Of a DNA stretch of 64,000 bases, positions 28,867-37,761 are shown one piece after another. This DNA comes from Alloactinosynnema sp. L-07. GTDB taxonomy: Bacteria > Actinomycetota > Actinomycetes > Mycobacteriales > Pseudonocardiaceae. The position numbers and the translations under genes were made by a program. The notes under the pieces are model-generated. The model was given only the letters and a program-made list of their open reading frames with translations. It was not told the DNA's origin and ran no database searches. Position 1 is the stretch's first letter, and each line of letters begins with the position of its first letter. The stretch spans positions 930,001 to 994,000 of the forward strand of contig NZ_LN850107.1 in assembly GCF_900070365.1 (NCBI RefSeq), given 5' to 3'.

Positions 28867-29742
28867 ATGATCAGCACAGAACGCATCGAGTTCAACTCGG
28901 CCGATGTCCCGTTGGTCGGCACGCTGCGAGTCGCAGACAACCCCATCGGCGCGGTCGCGCTGAGCGGGCCGTTCACCGGAGTCAAGGAACAAGTCGTCGG
29001 CCGGTACGGCGACCGGCTCGCCGAGGCGGGGATTACCACGTTCGCCATCGACCATCGGGGTTTCGGTGAGAGCGGCGGCAGGCGGGGGCACGAGGACAGC
29101 CAGGGCAAGCTCGCCGACCTGCGCGCGGCCGTCGACGTGCTCGCCGCGCGGCCGGACGTCGACGCCGACCGGATCGGGCTGGTCGGGGTCTGCCTCGGCG
29201 GCGGCTACGTCGTGCGGGCCGCCGCGACGGATCCGCGGGTCAAGGCGGTCGCGGGCATCGCAGGGGCCTACAACAGCCCCGCGTTCTTCGCCGAGGGCAT
29301 GGGGATCGACAACTACCGTGGCGCGCTGGGGTCGTTCCTCGCCGCCTATGACGAGGTGATCCCGGCGGTCGCGCCGGACAACGGCGAGGCCGCGATGTCC
29401 GGCGACGAGCCGTACTCCTACTACGGCACCGAGCGTTCGACCGCCGAGCACTGGCGCAACGAGGTCACCCGCGGGTCGCTGCACTCGCTGATGACCTTCG
29501 ACGCCCTCGGCGCCGCCGATCTGCTCGGCGCGACCCCGCTGCTGGTGGTGCACGGCAAAGTCGACCTGTACTGCTCGCCGGTGCTGGCCGAGCGGCTGCA
29601 CGCGCGGACCCCGGGGGAGAAGGAGATCGTCTGGCTCGACGCGAACGAGCACGTCGACCTCTACGACGTAGAGCCGTACGTGACCCAGGCCGTCGACGCG
29701 ACCGCGACGTTCCTGCACAAGCATCTGGTCACCCAGGGTTAA
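28867..29742 (+). CDS. Alpha/beta hydrolase with Cys nucleophile (DLH-like)
   Basis: 291-residue alpha/beta hydrolase. The nucleophile elbow reads GVCLGG, putting Cys109 where most relatives carry Ser; dienelactone hydrolases use Cys this way. The acid lies in HGKVDLYC and the His in NEHVDLYD. Acts probably on an ester or lactone; substrate unknown. ATG preceded by GAGAG. Monocistronic, flanked by repeat element A and a methyltransferase. Confidence 0.8.
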   Translation: MISTERIEFNSADVPLVGTLRVADNPIGAVALSGPFTGVKEQVVGRYGDRLAEAGITTFAIDHRGFGESGGRRGHEDSQGKLADLRAAVDVLAARPDVDADRIGLVGVCLGGGYVVRAAATDPRVKAVAGIAGAYNSPAFFAEGMGIDNYRGALGSFLAAYDEVIPAVAPDNGEAAMSGDEPYSYYGTERSTAEHWRNEVTRGSLHSLMTFDALGAADLLGATPLLVVHGKVDLYCSPVLAERLHARTPGEKEIVWLDANEHVDLYDVEPYVTQAVDATATFLHKHLVTQG

Positions 29743-29829
29743 GATCAATTTAGCGAGATTGACCCGAATGGACGATAGGGGTTGTCAGTAGGCTGGCCCA
29801 GACCATTCCCCCGATTCCGAGGTTGAATC

Positions 29830-30651
29830 GTGACTGACACGGCGAGCTGGGTTCCCGAAGGCGTGAACACCGAACTCCCCAGCGCGGCTCGGGTATACGA
29901 CTATCTGCTTGGCGGCGGCCACAACTTCGCCGGCGACCGCGCGCTGGCCGAGAAGCTGGTGACCATGGTCCCCGCGCGGGACATGGCCCGGCTCAACCGG
30001 GCGTTCCTGCGCCGGGCCGTGCTGTTCCTGCTCGAACAGGGGATCACCCAGTTCCTTGACCTCGGCTCCGGCATCCCGACGGTCGGCAACGTCCACGAGG
30101 TGGCCCAGGCGGTCGACCCGGAGGCCAAGATCCTCTACGTCGACTACGAGCCGGTCGCGGTCGCGCACAGCGAACTGATGCTCGACGGCAACCACAACGC
30201 CGCGGTGCTGCAGGCCGACATGCGTGAGCCGGAGAAGATCCTGCAGTCTCCGCAGGCGCGCGCGCTGCTCGACCTGGACAAGCCGCTGGGCCTGCTCATG
30301 GTCGGCGTCGTGCAGTTCATCCCCGACACCGACGACCCGTGGGCGCTCGTCGCGCGCTACCGCGAGGTGATCGCGCCCGGCAGCTACCTGGCGATGTCCG
30401 CGTTCACCTGGGACAACGCACCGGAGGGGATGAAGGGCGCGGTCGAGCTGTTCCGCAACAGCCAGGACCCGATCTTCCCGCGCACGCACGGGGAGATCAC
30501 TCGGATGCTCGAAGGGCTCGACCTGGTCGAGCCGGGCCTGGTCTACACCCCGCAGTGGCGGCCCGAGCGGCCGGAGGACGTGGCCGACGCCGAGCGCTCG
30601 AACCTCTACGCGGGTGTCGCCCACAAGCCGGGAGCGCCGTCGACCGACTGA
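29830..30651 (+). CDS. PF04672-family SAM-dependent methyltransferase
   Basis: 273-residue member of the actinobacterial S-adenosyl methyltransferase family (DUF574). N-terminal ARVYDYLLGGGHNFAGDR is characteristic. The SAM loop FLDLGSGIPTVGNVHE and acidic turn VDYEPVAVAH follow. These proteins are abundant in actinomycetes, but their acceptors are mostly unknown. GTG start; 167 bases separate it from the next gene. Confidence 0.9.
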   Translation: MTDTASWVPEGVNTELPSAARVYDYLLGGGHNFAGDRALAEKLVTMVPARDMARLNRAFLRRAVLFLLEQGITQFLDLGSGIPTVGNVHEVAQAVDPEAKILYVDYEPVAVAHSELMLDGNHNAAVLQADMREPEKILQSPQARALLDLDKPLGLLMVGVVQFIPDTDDPWALVARYREVIAPGSYLAMSAFTWDNAPEGMKGAVELFRNSQDPIFPRTHGEITRMLEGLDLVEPGLVYTPQWRPERPEDVADAERSNLYAGVAHKPGAPSTD

Positions 30652-30793
30652 GCCGAACACCCGCGCAGAGTGCGCTTCGAGTGGCGGAAAGTACCCGATC
30701 GGGTGCACAGTGTTCGTGCCGACAGCGTTGTCGGTACTGACTGCGCTCAAGCGCATCGCGGGCTCAGCTGATTCGGACCCAAGGACACCCCCG

Positions 30794-30832
30794 ATGACCA
30801 GCCAACCGGACGGTTCCCGTGGACCGTGCTGA
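30794..30832 (+). CDS. Possible 12-codon leader peptide
   Basis: ATG 30794 opens a short frame (MTSQPDGSRGPC) ending at TGA 30830-30832, with AAGGA 8 or so bases upstream. It overlaps the GTG start (30819) of the next gene in another frame. It may couple translation of the c-di-GMP-type protein, or be an accident of composition. Confidence 0.25.
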   Translation: MTSQPDGSRGPC

Positions 30833-32822
30833 GCTGGCCAGGAGGTGGGCCACCGCGCTGAACCGGGTCGTGTATGTGGCGCGCTCGCGCGACGACATCG
30901 AACGCGGCCTCGGGGACTTGGTGGCCCGGCTGTCGGCCTGCCTGCGCGCGGGAGCCGACCAGTCCGCCGCGGTCGACATCGGTGGCGAACTGGTGCGGAC
31001 GGGCTTCACCAGGGCCGACTGCCTGCGCGTGTCCATCGACGTCCTCGGGCCCGGTCTGTCCGAAATGGAGGGTCTGCCCGCCAAGCGGGTGGTGCCGACC
31101 CTGGCCGCGATGGCCGCCGGGTTCACCGAGGGCACCCGCGACCGGCTGTTCTCCGACCAGGAGGACATCCGCAGCGCCTTCGTGCGGGCCAAGGAGAACG
31201 TCGAGCGCGACCTGCAGGCCAGCGAGGCGCGCTTCCAGGACGTGTTCGCCACGTCGGCGCTGGGGATGCTGATCACCGATCTCGGCGGCGGCGTGGTGCG
31301 GGCCAACGAGGCGATGGAACAGATGCTCGGCTACAAGCCGGGCACGATGTTCCGCAAACGCCTCGACCTCATCTTCCATCCCGACGAGGCACGGTTCCTG
31401 CGATCCCGCTATGTCGAACTCGTCGACGCCGAATACGAGTCGGTCCGCGAGCGCACCAAGTTCCTGCGCGCCGACGGTGAGATCGCGTGGGTGCGGGTGT
31501 CGGTGACCCTGCTGCGCGACCGCGACGGCATCGCCGACCACCACGTGACGATGGTCGAGGACGTCTCCGACCTGCACCTGATCGAGCAGAAGCTGAGCTT
31601 CCAGACCACCCACGACCTGCTCACCGGCCTGTCGAACCGGCAGTCCTTCGAGAGCAAGCTGGAGGAACTGCTCGCGGGCGGCCAGGTCACGGTGTTCCAC
31701 ATCGGACTCGACGACCTGGTCGGGGTGAACACCGGCCTCGGCCGCGACGCGGGCGACCGGCTGCTGCAGGTGAGCACGAGCAGGCTGAAGTCGATCATCG
31801 GCGCCGACGCGATCCTGGCCAGGCTGGCCGGGGACGAGTTCGCCTTCGTCGTGCGCGGCATCCCCGACGTCGCCGCGCTGGCCGCGGAGGTCAACGACTC
31901 GCTGGCCGAGGCGACCTATGTGGACGGACAGGGGATCGCGAGCACGGCGACCGTCGCGGTGTATCCCGCGCCCGCGTCGACCGACCCGGCCGACGTCCTG
32001 CGCGCCACCGAGACCACCCTGCGGCGACTCAGGGGGCAGGGCCGCAGGCAGTGGGGCCTGGTCGACGCCACGGTCGACGACCCGCTGCGCGCCCAGTCCC
32101 GCCTCGCCGCGGCCATCCCGGGCGCGTGGGAGAACGGGGAGCTGGAAGTCGACTACCAGCCCGTCGTGGACCTGTGCTCGGGCGAACTGGTGGCCGTCCA
32201 GGCGCTGCTGCGGTGGGACAGCCCGGTGCACGGGAAGTTCACCCATTCGTGCTGCCGCGAGATCTTGGCCGACTCCGGCCTCGGCGTCCACGTCGACCAG
32301 TGGGCCCTCGGCGCCGCGGCCGAGCGGCTGACGGACTGGCCCAAGGCGCCGCGGTTGTACGTCGACCTGTCATCGGAGCTGTCGGCCGACCCGGACCTGG
32401 TGCGCACCGTCCGCCGCGCGCTGACCCCGGAGGGGGTCACCTTGGGCTTCCCGATCGCCGCGCTGGCCGACAGCCAGGCCGAGGACAACCTGGACGTCCT
32501 GATCGACCTGGGCATCCAACTCGTGCTCACCGACTTCGGCGCGGCCCGCGGGGATCTGGCAGCGGTCGAGGACTACCCGGTGCACGGGGTCCGGCTGGCC
32601 GAGAGCGTCGTCGCCCGCGTCGGTGTGGCGCCGGACCCGAAGTCGCTGTTCGTGCGGTCGCTGGTGGACCTGATCCCGATGGTCCGCTCGGCGGGCCGAA
32701 CCGTGCTGGTCGGCTCGGTCGACACCGCGGCTCAGGCCGAATGGTGGGCCGCGGCGGGCGCGGACCTGGCGGTCGGCACCCACTTCGGCCGTCCGGACTC
32801 GCTGGCGAACCTGCTGGCTTGA
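30819..32822 (+). CDS. PAS-GGDEF-EAL protein, degenerate EAL
   Basis: 667-residue signalling protein. An N-terminal helical region (1-125) leads to a PAS domain (about 135-250, SEARFQDVFATSALGML), a GGDEF domain (about 260-415) and an EAL domain (about 430-660). The GGDEF signature is LAGDEF and may still be active. The EAL signature is VQALLRW, with Gln in place of the metal-binding Glu, and the later DDFG is TDFG, so phosphodiesterase activity is doubtful. GTG 30819 with GGACGG 8 bases upstream. Confidence 0.88.
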   Translation: MDRAELARRWATALNRVVYVARSRDDIERGLGDLVARLSACLRAGADQSAAVDIGGELVRTGFTRADCLRVSIDVLGPGLSEMEGLPAKRVVPTLAAMAAGFTEGTRDRLFSDQEDIRSAFVRAKENVERDLQASEARFQDVFATSALGMLITDLGGGVVRANEAMEQMLGYKPGTMFRKRLDLIFHPDEARFLRSRYVELVDAEYESVRERTKFLRADGEIAWVRVSVTLLRDRDGIADHHVTMVEDVSDLHLIEQKLSFQTTHDLLTGLSNRQSFESKLEELLAGGQVTVFHIGLDDLVGVNTGLGRDAGDRLLQVSTSRLKSIIGADAILARLAGDEFAFVVRGIPDVAALAAEVNDSLAEATYVDGQGIASTATVAVYPAPASTDPADVLRATETTLRRLRGQGRRQWGLVDATVDDPLRAQSRLAAAIPGAWENGELEVDYQPVVDLCSGELVAVQALLRWDSPVHGKFTHSCCREILADSGLGVHVDQWALGAAAERLTDWPKAPRLYVDLSSELSADPDLVRTVRRALTPEGVTLGFPIAALADSQAEDNLDVLIDLGIQLVLTDFGAARGDLAAVEDYPVHGVRLAESVVARVGVAPDPKSLFVRSLVDLIPMVRSAGRTVLVGSVDTAAQAEWWAAAGADLAVGTHFGRPDSLANLLA

Positions 32823-32855
32823 CCTTCAGTTAAGTCGAGGTGCCACGGTGTTCGT

Positions 32856-33260
32856 GTGGAGACGACAACTGAGGACACCCGGCTCGCGGCGATCGAGCGG
32901 GTGGTCGCGGCCGTGCAGCACGCGCAGCGCAATGAACTGGTCGAAGAGTTCGTCGGCCTGTTCCGACCCGACGCGATCTGGACCACCGGCCACGGCAAAC
33001 GCCTCATCGGCCGCGACGAGATCGCCGCGTTCACCCGAAAGGTCCTGCCCGGCGCGATGACGGAGCTGCTGCCGAGCTACGAGGTGGAGCACGTGTTGTT
33101 CCTGCGCCCCGACGTCGCCGCGGTGAAGGTGCGGCAGCGGTATCTGGACGCCGACGGCCGACAGGTCGGCTCAGCGGGCAGCCCGCTCTACGTCATGACC
33201 GAGGAGGACGGCCGGTGGCGACTGGCCGCCTGCCAGAACACCGAGGTCGTCGACCCCTGA
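32856..33260 (+). CDS. SgcJ/EcaC-type NTF2-like protein
   Basis: 134-residue SnoaL/NTF2-fold protein of the SgcJ/EcaC group (AIERVVAAVQHAQRNELVEE, FRPDAIWTTGHGKRLIGRDE, ending DGRWRLAACQNTEVV). The family includes small-molecule enzymes and steroid-isomerase-like binding proteins; no specific role can be assigned. GTG start; ribosome site weak. Confidence 0.75.
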   Translation: METTTEDTRLAAIERVVAAVQHAQRNELVEEFVGLFRPDAIWTTGHGKRLIGRDEIAAFTRKVLPGAMTELLPSYEVEHVLFLRPDVAAVKVRQRYLDADGRQVGSAGSPLYVMTEEDGRWRLAACQNTEVVDP

Positions 33261-33284
33261 TCCGGGCCGCCTGCCCGACGGTTC

Positions 33285-33545
33285 TCAGGCGGCCACGGCG
33301 ACGGAGTCGAGGGCGGCGATGCCCTCATTGGTGAGTACGGCGGGGACGAGCCTGCCGAAGGGGCCCTCGCTGGCGGCGATGAACCCGTCGTGGGTGAGGA
33401 CGTGGGCGCTGAACTGGTCGCAGCACGGGACGCCGTCGATGTAGAGGTCCGGCTCGCGGCTACAGCTGATCTGCGCCCGTCCCGCGGCGACGGCGCGCAG
33501 CATGGCCAGTGCGCGGTGGCTCAGTTCGTGCGGTTCGCTCGACAT
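33285..33545 (-). CDS. Small conserved-type hypothetical protein
   Basis: 86-residue protein of unknown function: HRALAMLRAVAAGRAQISCS, then EPDLYIDGVPCCDQ, ending NEGIAALDSVAVA. The layout resembles a small winged-helix-like actinobacterial protein, but this is only an impression. Start at ATG 33545 is chosen for its GGGGGGAA ribosome site; the frame is open 37 codons further. Stands alone. Confidence 0.65.
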   Translation of the reverse strand: MSSEPHELSHRALAMLRAVAAGRAQISCSREPDLYIDGVPCCDQFSAHVLTHDGFIAASEGPFGRLVPAVLTNEGIAALDSVAVAA

Positions 33546-33707
33546 TTCAGGTTCCCCCCTGCGGTGGATACTTCGTGTGGTGCTGCTTTGGATGCTTGAC
33601 CCCGTCACTTGGTTGCATCGGAAGCCACACCGGTCGATGTTACAAAGCGTGACCAAAACGCGTTGTACATCTTGTTAGAGACCGCGGGGTTGTGAGCAGA
33701 TACCTGT

Positions 33708-34214
33708 TTACGGAAGCTGATCCGGCGAGTTGAGGCCGAACAGGATCCGCCGCATCACGTCCGGATCGGTCGTCATCGGCTCATCGGGCGCCACCGCCCG
33801 AGCCGCCTGCGATGGCTTGCGCTGCCGCCGCGGCAACGGCACGGCCGACGCGCTCATGCCACTGGGCAGCGCCAGCGCGCACCAGACCACGAAGCGCCCG
33901 GGCCCCACCTGGGCCGTCCCCGCCCGCATGACCCCCGGAATCGCAGGCGTCGGCACCGCCCTGGGCGTCTCCACCTCGAAGATCAGATCCGCCCCCGACA
34001 ACCGCACCCGAGCCGTAACCATCCCCGGCGCCGCCGGATTCGCCGAGGCGACCACCGCCTCGGTGATCGCCCGCGCCGCCCGGGCGGCGATATCGCGCAT
34101 GTCGCGGAGGGACCACTCGGTGAGGGAGAACCGCACGAACATCTCCGCACACCCGACCGCGCTCGGCAGGGCGACCAGCTGCAGGTCATCGACCTGTTCG
34201 GTCCGGTCGTTCAT
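33708..34214 (-). CDS. HATPase-like ATP-binding regulatory protein
   Basis: 168-residue protein resembling the many actinobacterial anti-sigma/HATPase_c proteins: VRFSLTEWSLRDMRDIAARA, then an N-box-like helix AARAITEAVVASANPAAPG and LSGADLIFEVE. The N-box Asn is not clear, so kinase activity is uncertain. ATG 34214 has a strong GGAGGGAGAGG site. It diverges from the HNH endonuclease gene. Confidence 0.55.
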   Translation of the reverse strand: MNDRTEQVDDLQLVALPSAVGCAEMFVRFSLTEWSLRDMRDIAARAARAITEAVVASANPAAPGMVTARVRLSGADLIFEVETPRAVPTPAIPGVMRAGTAQVGPGRFVVWCALALPSGMSASAVPLPRRQRKPSQAARAVAPDEPMTTDPDVMRRILFGLNSPDQLP

Positions 34215-34349
34215 CGGCCTCTCCCTCCACGCGTGCGCAAGATGGTGCCACGGGCCCTCACCCGACCGGGACCCCGGGCGGCACCTTTCACTCCCCGTGT
34301 GCGGGCATTCCGCCACCGTGACCGTGAAGTTCGTGCGAAGGTGACAAAC

Positions 34350-35669
34350 ATGCGTCCGTTAGCCGACTCAGGTCACCCGTTCGATGCAGAGTTCGAGATC
34401 GAATCGGACGGTGACCGCTTGGCGCTGGTCCTGAAGAGCGCAGGTGGGAAGATCCCCGGCCGCACTCGGTCGCGGAACTCGGACTACGTGCCTGCGTTGG
34501 AGGCGCTGCTGGCTCGCCTGGCCTATCGCTCGGCAGTGATCGAAGCTGCGGTAGTGGCCTCGGCGAAGGTTCGGGACCGGCCGCAGAGCGAACTGTCGCT
34601 GATTGATGGGCCGATCGCACTGCACCTGGGCGTCGACGTGGCTGACTTGAGGAAGATGTTGACCACTCGGCAAGGGCGGATCGGCCAAGCGGAGGGCGCG
34701 AAAAGTGACGGGAACAACCGAAAGCGCATCCGGTTGATTCTCGACGTCCCCGACTACGGGCCGGGCGACTCGGCGCGACTCGGCGAAGACCTGCGCAGCC
34801 CGATCTACAGCGCGGACCGGGTCCTGGATGGCATCGAGGCTGTCGACAGCACGACCAAGGCGATCACGGTGCTGTGGGCGTGCGGGCGGCTTGCGGCGGG
34901 CGACGGACCTCTGTTCGTGCGGTCCGAGTTCGCGGCTGAGGTTGCAGGCTTGATCGCCGAGTTCGGTTCGGCGACCACAGTGGACCCGCTTGTTCAGCTG
35001 GGCAGTCATCCGGATTTCTGGGAGTTGCCCACCGAGGCTGAGGCGGGCTTCACCGCAGGCGCTGCCACCCTGTTGACCAACCCGGTGATCCGCGAGCAGG
35101 CGATCGGGATCCTCAAGCGGAATCACCTTCGCGTGGTTGCTGACCTCCCCGCCTTGCTGGACCGAGTCGGAGTCACGGGGCGATCGCCGATAGTCGACAT
35201 CGGCAACGCGGTGGCATCGATGACCGGAACCAAGCTGCGGGTACTCCCGCCGGACACTCTCGACCAGCTGCGTTCAGCGGTGCACCGGTTTGAGCAGGCT
35301 GACCTGCGGATGATCATCGTCGGCAGCGGCGACACGGCGACCTGTGCGCTCTGCGGACACGAGTTCCCGCTGCGGTACCTGGTGGCTGCCCACATCAAGC
35401 CCCGTTCCCAGTGCACCGACGGTGAGCGCCGGGACCTGCAGAACGTTGCGATGCCTGCCTGCGTGTTCGGCTGCGACATGCTGTTCGAGACCGGCCACAT
35501 CACCGTCGACCCCACCGGCTTGATCCGCACCGGGGCTGCTCATCCGGACGGGCGTTTCGCGGACTTGGTCATGAGTCTGAGTGGCACCATGTGCGCGGCG
35601 CACCGAGATGAGACCGAGCCTTACTTCGCCTGGCACCGCACGAACCGGTTCCTGGGCCTGGTCAGGTAA
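34350..35669 (+). CDS. HNH endonuclease, ScoMcrA-like type IV restriction candidate
   Basis: 439-residue protein. The N-terminal 150 residues (KSAGGKIPGRTRSRNSDYVP, later GNNRKRIRL) resemble the head domain of ScoMcrA-like enzymes. The middle (ITVLWACGRLAAGDGPLF, FWELPTEAEAGFTAGAATLL) resembles the phosphorothioate-binding SBD. The C terminus is an HNH nuclease with CALCGHEF at about 332 and AAHIKPRSQ. These domain calls are pattern-based. Such enzymes cut modified DNA (phosphorothioated or methylated). Start ATG 34350; the ribosome site is weak. The 3' end overlaps a convergent DUF202 gene by 8 bp. Confidence 0.75.
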   Translation: MRPLADSGHPFDAEFEIESDGDRLALVLKSAGGKIPGRTRSRNSDYVPALEALLARLAYRSAVIEAAVVASAKVRDRPQSELSLIDGPIALHLGVDVADLRKMLTTRQGRIGQAEGAKSDGNNRKRIRLILDVPDYGPGDSARLGEDLRSPIYSADRVLDGIEAVDSTTKAITVLWACGRLAAGDGPLFVRSEFAAEVAGLIAEFGSATTVDPLVQLGSHPDFWELPTEAEAGFTAGAATLLTNPVIREQAIGILKRNHLRVVADLPALLDRVGVTGRSPIVDIGNAVASMTGTKLRVLPPDTLDQLRSAVHRFEQADLRMIIVGSGDTATCALCGHEFPLRYLVAAHIKPRSQCTDGERRDLQNVAMPACVFGCDMLFETGHITVDPTGLIRTGAAHPDGRFADLVMSLSGTMCAAHRDETEPYFAWHRTNRFLGLVR

Positions 35670-35910
35670 GCAGCCGGACCAGTTCCACCGCCGCCACGAC
35701 TAGGACCAAGCCGACGACGGCAGCGGATCGGCGGCCGTCGCCGGGGTTGCTGCGGATCAGGATGAGGAACAGCAGGCAGACGGCGACTGTGGCGACCGTG
35801 ATCAGGATCGGGTCGTCGATTTTCAGGCGGATGACGACGGCGGCGAGGCCCAGTGCGGCCAGTGTTGTGCGCGTCCATGCCAGGGTTGTGCGTTCGATGT
35901 GGGCGCTCAT
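35662..35910 (-). CDS. DUF202 membrane protein
   Basis: 82-residue DUF202 protein with three predicted membrane helices and the family N-terminal motif ERTTLAWTRTTLA. Function unknown. Start overlaps the stop of the upstream DUF202 gene by 4 bp, forming a two-gene unit. Confidence 0.85.
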   Translation of the reverse strand: MSAHIERTTLAWTRTTLAALGLAAVVIRLKIDDPILITVATVAVCLLFLILIRSNPGDGRRSAAVVGLVLVVAAVELVRLLT

Positions 35911-36266
35911 CGGCTGAGGATCACGATGAGGACGACCAGCGCCGCGCCCAGTAGGCCGCTGACCAGGACCGCCGCCAAAGTCGGTGCGGGCAGTGGGCGA
36001 TCGGTGCGCATGGCGCGTTCGGTACGGGCCCAGCGGAACCAGCCGCCTGCCACCGCTACGGCTCCCAGGAGTACGAGACCGGCCGCGAGCCAGCGGCGGG
36101 CAGTGTCGGGCATCGGGAGGGTCACGGCGTCGACCACCACGCCTGCGGCGACCAGGGCTAGGCCGGTGCGGACCCAGGCGAGCATGGTGCGCTCGTTGGC
36201 CAAGGAGAAGCGGGCATCCGGGTCGGTGCCGACGCCGTAGACCTGGTGGGGCCAGCGTTTGTCCAT
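35907..36266 (-). CDS. DUF202 (YidH-like) membrane protein
   Basis: 119-residue DUF202/YidH-type membrane protein: NERTMLAWVRTGLALVAAGV then three hydrophobic helices. I place the start at ATG 36266 (MDKRWPHQVYGVGTDPDARF); the frame is open 31 codons upstream. Pairs with the shorter DUF202 gene; two-protein DUF202 pairs are common, with no established role. Confidence 0.85.
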   Translation of the reverse strand: MDKRWPHQVYGVGTDPDARFSLANERTMLAWVRTGLALVAAGVVVDAVTLPMPDTARRWLAAGLVLLGAVAVAGGWFRWARTERAMRTDRPLPAPTLAAVLVSGLLGAALVVLIVILSR

Positions 36267-36357
36267 GGGGTGATCCTGCCCGTTGTGGTACGCGCGGGCC
36301 GGGTGACCGGTGGGTGGGCCGGGCTGGCCGGTGATCGGGATCTGCGAGGGGGCGGCC

Positions 36358-36837
36358 ATGTTCGACGGCGCCCTCGACGCTGATCAGCGGCGGGTGGCTG
36401 AGCGGTTGACCCGGCTGGCCGCCGACCTGCGCCGTCGCGGGCTCGTGCGCGGGGTCTATGTGTGGGGTCCGGTCGGGCGCGGCGGACCTGGCTCACGACC
36501 GTCTTGTTCGACGCCGTCGGCGGCCGGAAGCGTCGACTGCACTTCCACGAGTTCTTTCGCGACTTCCACGCCGGCTACGCGCGCTATCGGCACCAGCGCG
36601 GGCGGTCGATCACGCCGTCGACGAGGTGATCGGCAGCTGCCGTCTGCTCTGCTTCGACGAGTTCCACTTGCACGACCCCGGCGATGCGATGCTCGTCGCC
36701 GCCGTGTTCAGGGTGCTGGTCGATCGCGGGATCGTGTTGCTGACGACGTCGAAGCCGAACCGTGGCCGGACTTGGTCTCGGCGGCCGTCCCGATCGATCT
36801 CGCCCGCACCGCGAGCAGGTTGGCGCTGCTCTAGCGG
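36358..36837 (+). pseudogene. Decayed ZapE/AFG1-type ATPase
   Basis: Remnant of an AFG1/ZapE ATPase (normally about 340 residues) spread over three frames. Frame 1 has MFDGALDADQRRVAERLTRL to VYVWGPVGRG (Walker A start). After a shift near 36480 comes RTWLTTVLFDAVGGR with LHFHEFFRDFHAGYARY. After a second shift near 36600 comes CRLLCFDEFHLHDPGDAML (Walker B) to IVLLTTS. Walker A has lost its Lys and the C-terminal half is missing. Two frameshifts plus truncation argue for a true pseudogene. Confidence 0.85.
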
Positions 36838-37760
36838 TAGCCCTCCAAGGTCTGCGTGATGCCGTCCTCGTAGGGCGTCGCTCGGGCGCCGAGCTGGGCG
36901 ATCTTGGTGCTGTCGACGATGAACGGTTCCTCGAACTCGTACCGCATCTCGCGTAGTTCCCGCACAGTCGGGTTGACCACGCCCAGCGCCCACAGCACGA
37001 GGTCGGGCACCGACCGAACCGCGCCGCTGGTGCCCGCCGCCGCGTAGGCCAGGTTCACCAGCTCGCGGGTGGTCTTCTCTGCAGGGTCGTTGGGCAGGTG
37101 CCAGACCTGGCCCGCCGCGACCGGGTGTTCGCCGAGTATCGCCAGGCCCGCGCCGATGTCGGGGACGTAGGTGTAGGTGTGCGGCTGGTCCGGGTCGCCG
37201 AGGACCGAGGCTGACTTGCCTTTCAGGACGGACCGGAACACGCGGTCGCCGAGGTTGGACTGTGCGCCGCCGCGTGGGCCGTAGTAGTCGCTGGCCCGCC
37301 CTATCGCGACCTCGACGCGACCTGCCGTGTGCGCGGCCAGCAGGTCGTCGGCCATCCGGCCCCGCAGCTTGCCTTTGACCGTATGGGCCGCGTGGGGCCG
37401 GTCCTCGGTGAACGCCGACCCGGCGGCGTGGCCGTACATGTACACGTTTTCCAGGCTCACTATCCGCGCCCCGGCCGCCTCCGCCGCGGCGAGCACGCCC
37501 GCCTGCAGGGCGGGGAAGCGGTCGACCCACTCGTGGTAACCCGGGTTGAGCACCTGGTAGACGACTCGGGCGCCCTCGGCGACGCGGGTGGCGAAGGCCG
37601 GGTCGGCCGCGTCGCCGCGGACCACCTCGACGCCGTCGGGGACCGGTGCCGAGCCGGACCGGTTGACCACCCGGATCCTGGACTCGCCGCGCGAGCGCAG
37701 CGCGTCGACCAGCGCGAGGCCGATGGCGCCGGAGCCGAACACCACGTGTCGGACAGACAA
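36831..37760 (-). CDS. NAD-dependent epimerase/dehydratase-type SDR
   Basis: 309-residue extended SDR with Rossmann loop VFGSGAIGLAL, ENVYMYG and RASDYYGPRG (Tyr of the active site). It resembles NAD(P)-binding sugar or isoflavone-reductase-like epimerases; substrate unknown. TTG start two bases after the stop of the upstream membrane-protein gene, so cotranscribed with it. Confidence 0.83.
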   Translation of the reverse strand: MSVRHVVFGSGAIGLALVDALRSRGESRIRVVNRSGSAPVPDGVEVVRGDAADPAFATRVAEGARVVYQVLNPGYHEWVDRFPALQAGVLAAAEAAGARIVSLENVYMYGHAAGSAFTEDRPHAAHTVKGKLRGRMADDLLAAHTAGRVEVAIGRASDYYGPRGGAQSNLGDRVFRSVLKGKSASVLGDPDQPHTYTYVPDIGAGLAILGEHPVAAGQVWHLPNDPAEKTTRELVNLAYAAAGTSGAVRSVPDLVLWALGVVNPTVRELREMRYEFEEPFIVDSTKIAQLGARATPYEDGITQTLEGYR

Positions 37761-37761
37761 G

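Noticed and set aside
29743..29829. Promoter for the methyltransferase (TTGACC or TTGTCA near 29760-29790)
   Set aside because: No -10 element at acceptable spacing could be identified.
34233..34349. N-terminal extension of the HNH endonuclease
   Set aside because: Low-complexity Arg/Pro-rich and antisense to the divergent ATP-binding gene's start; the recognisable domain begins after ATG 34350.
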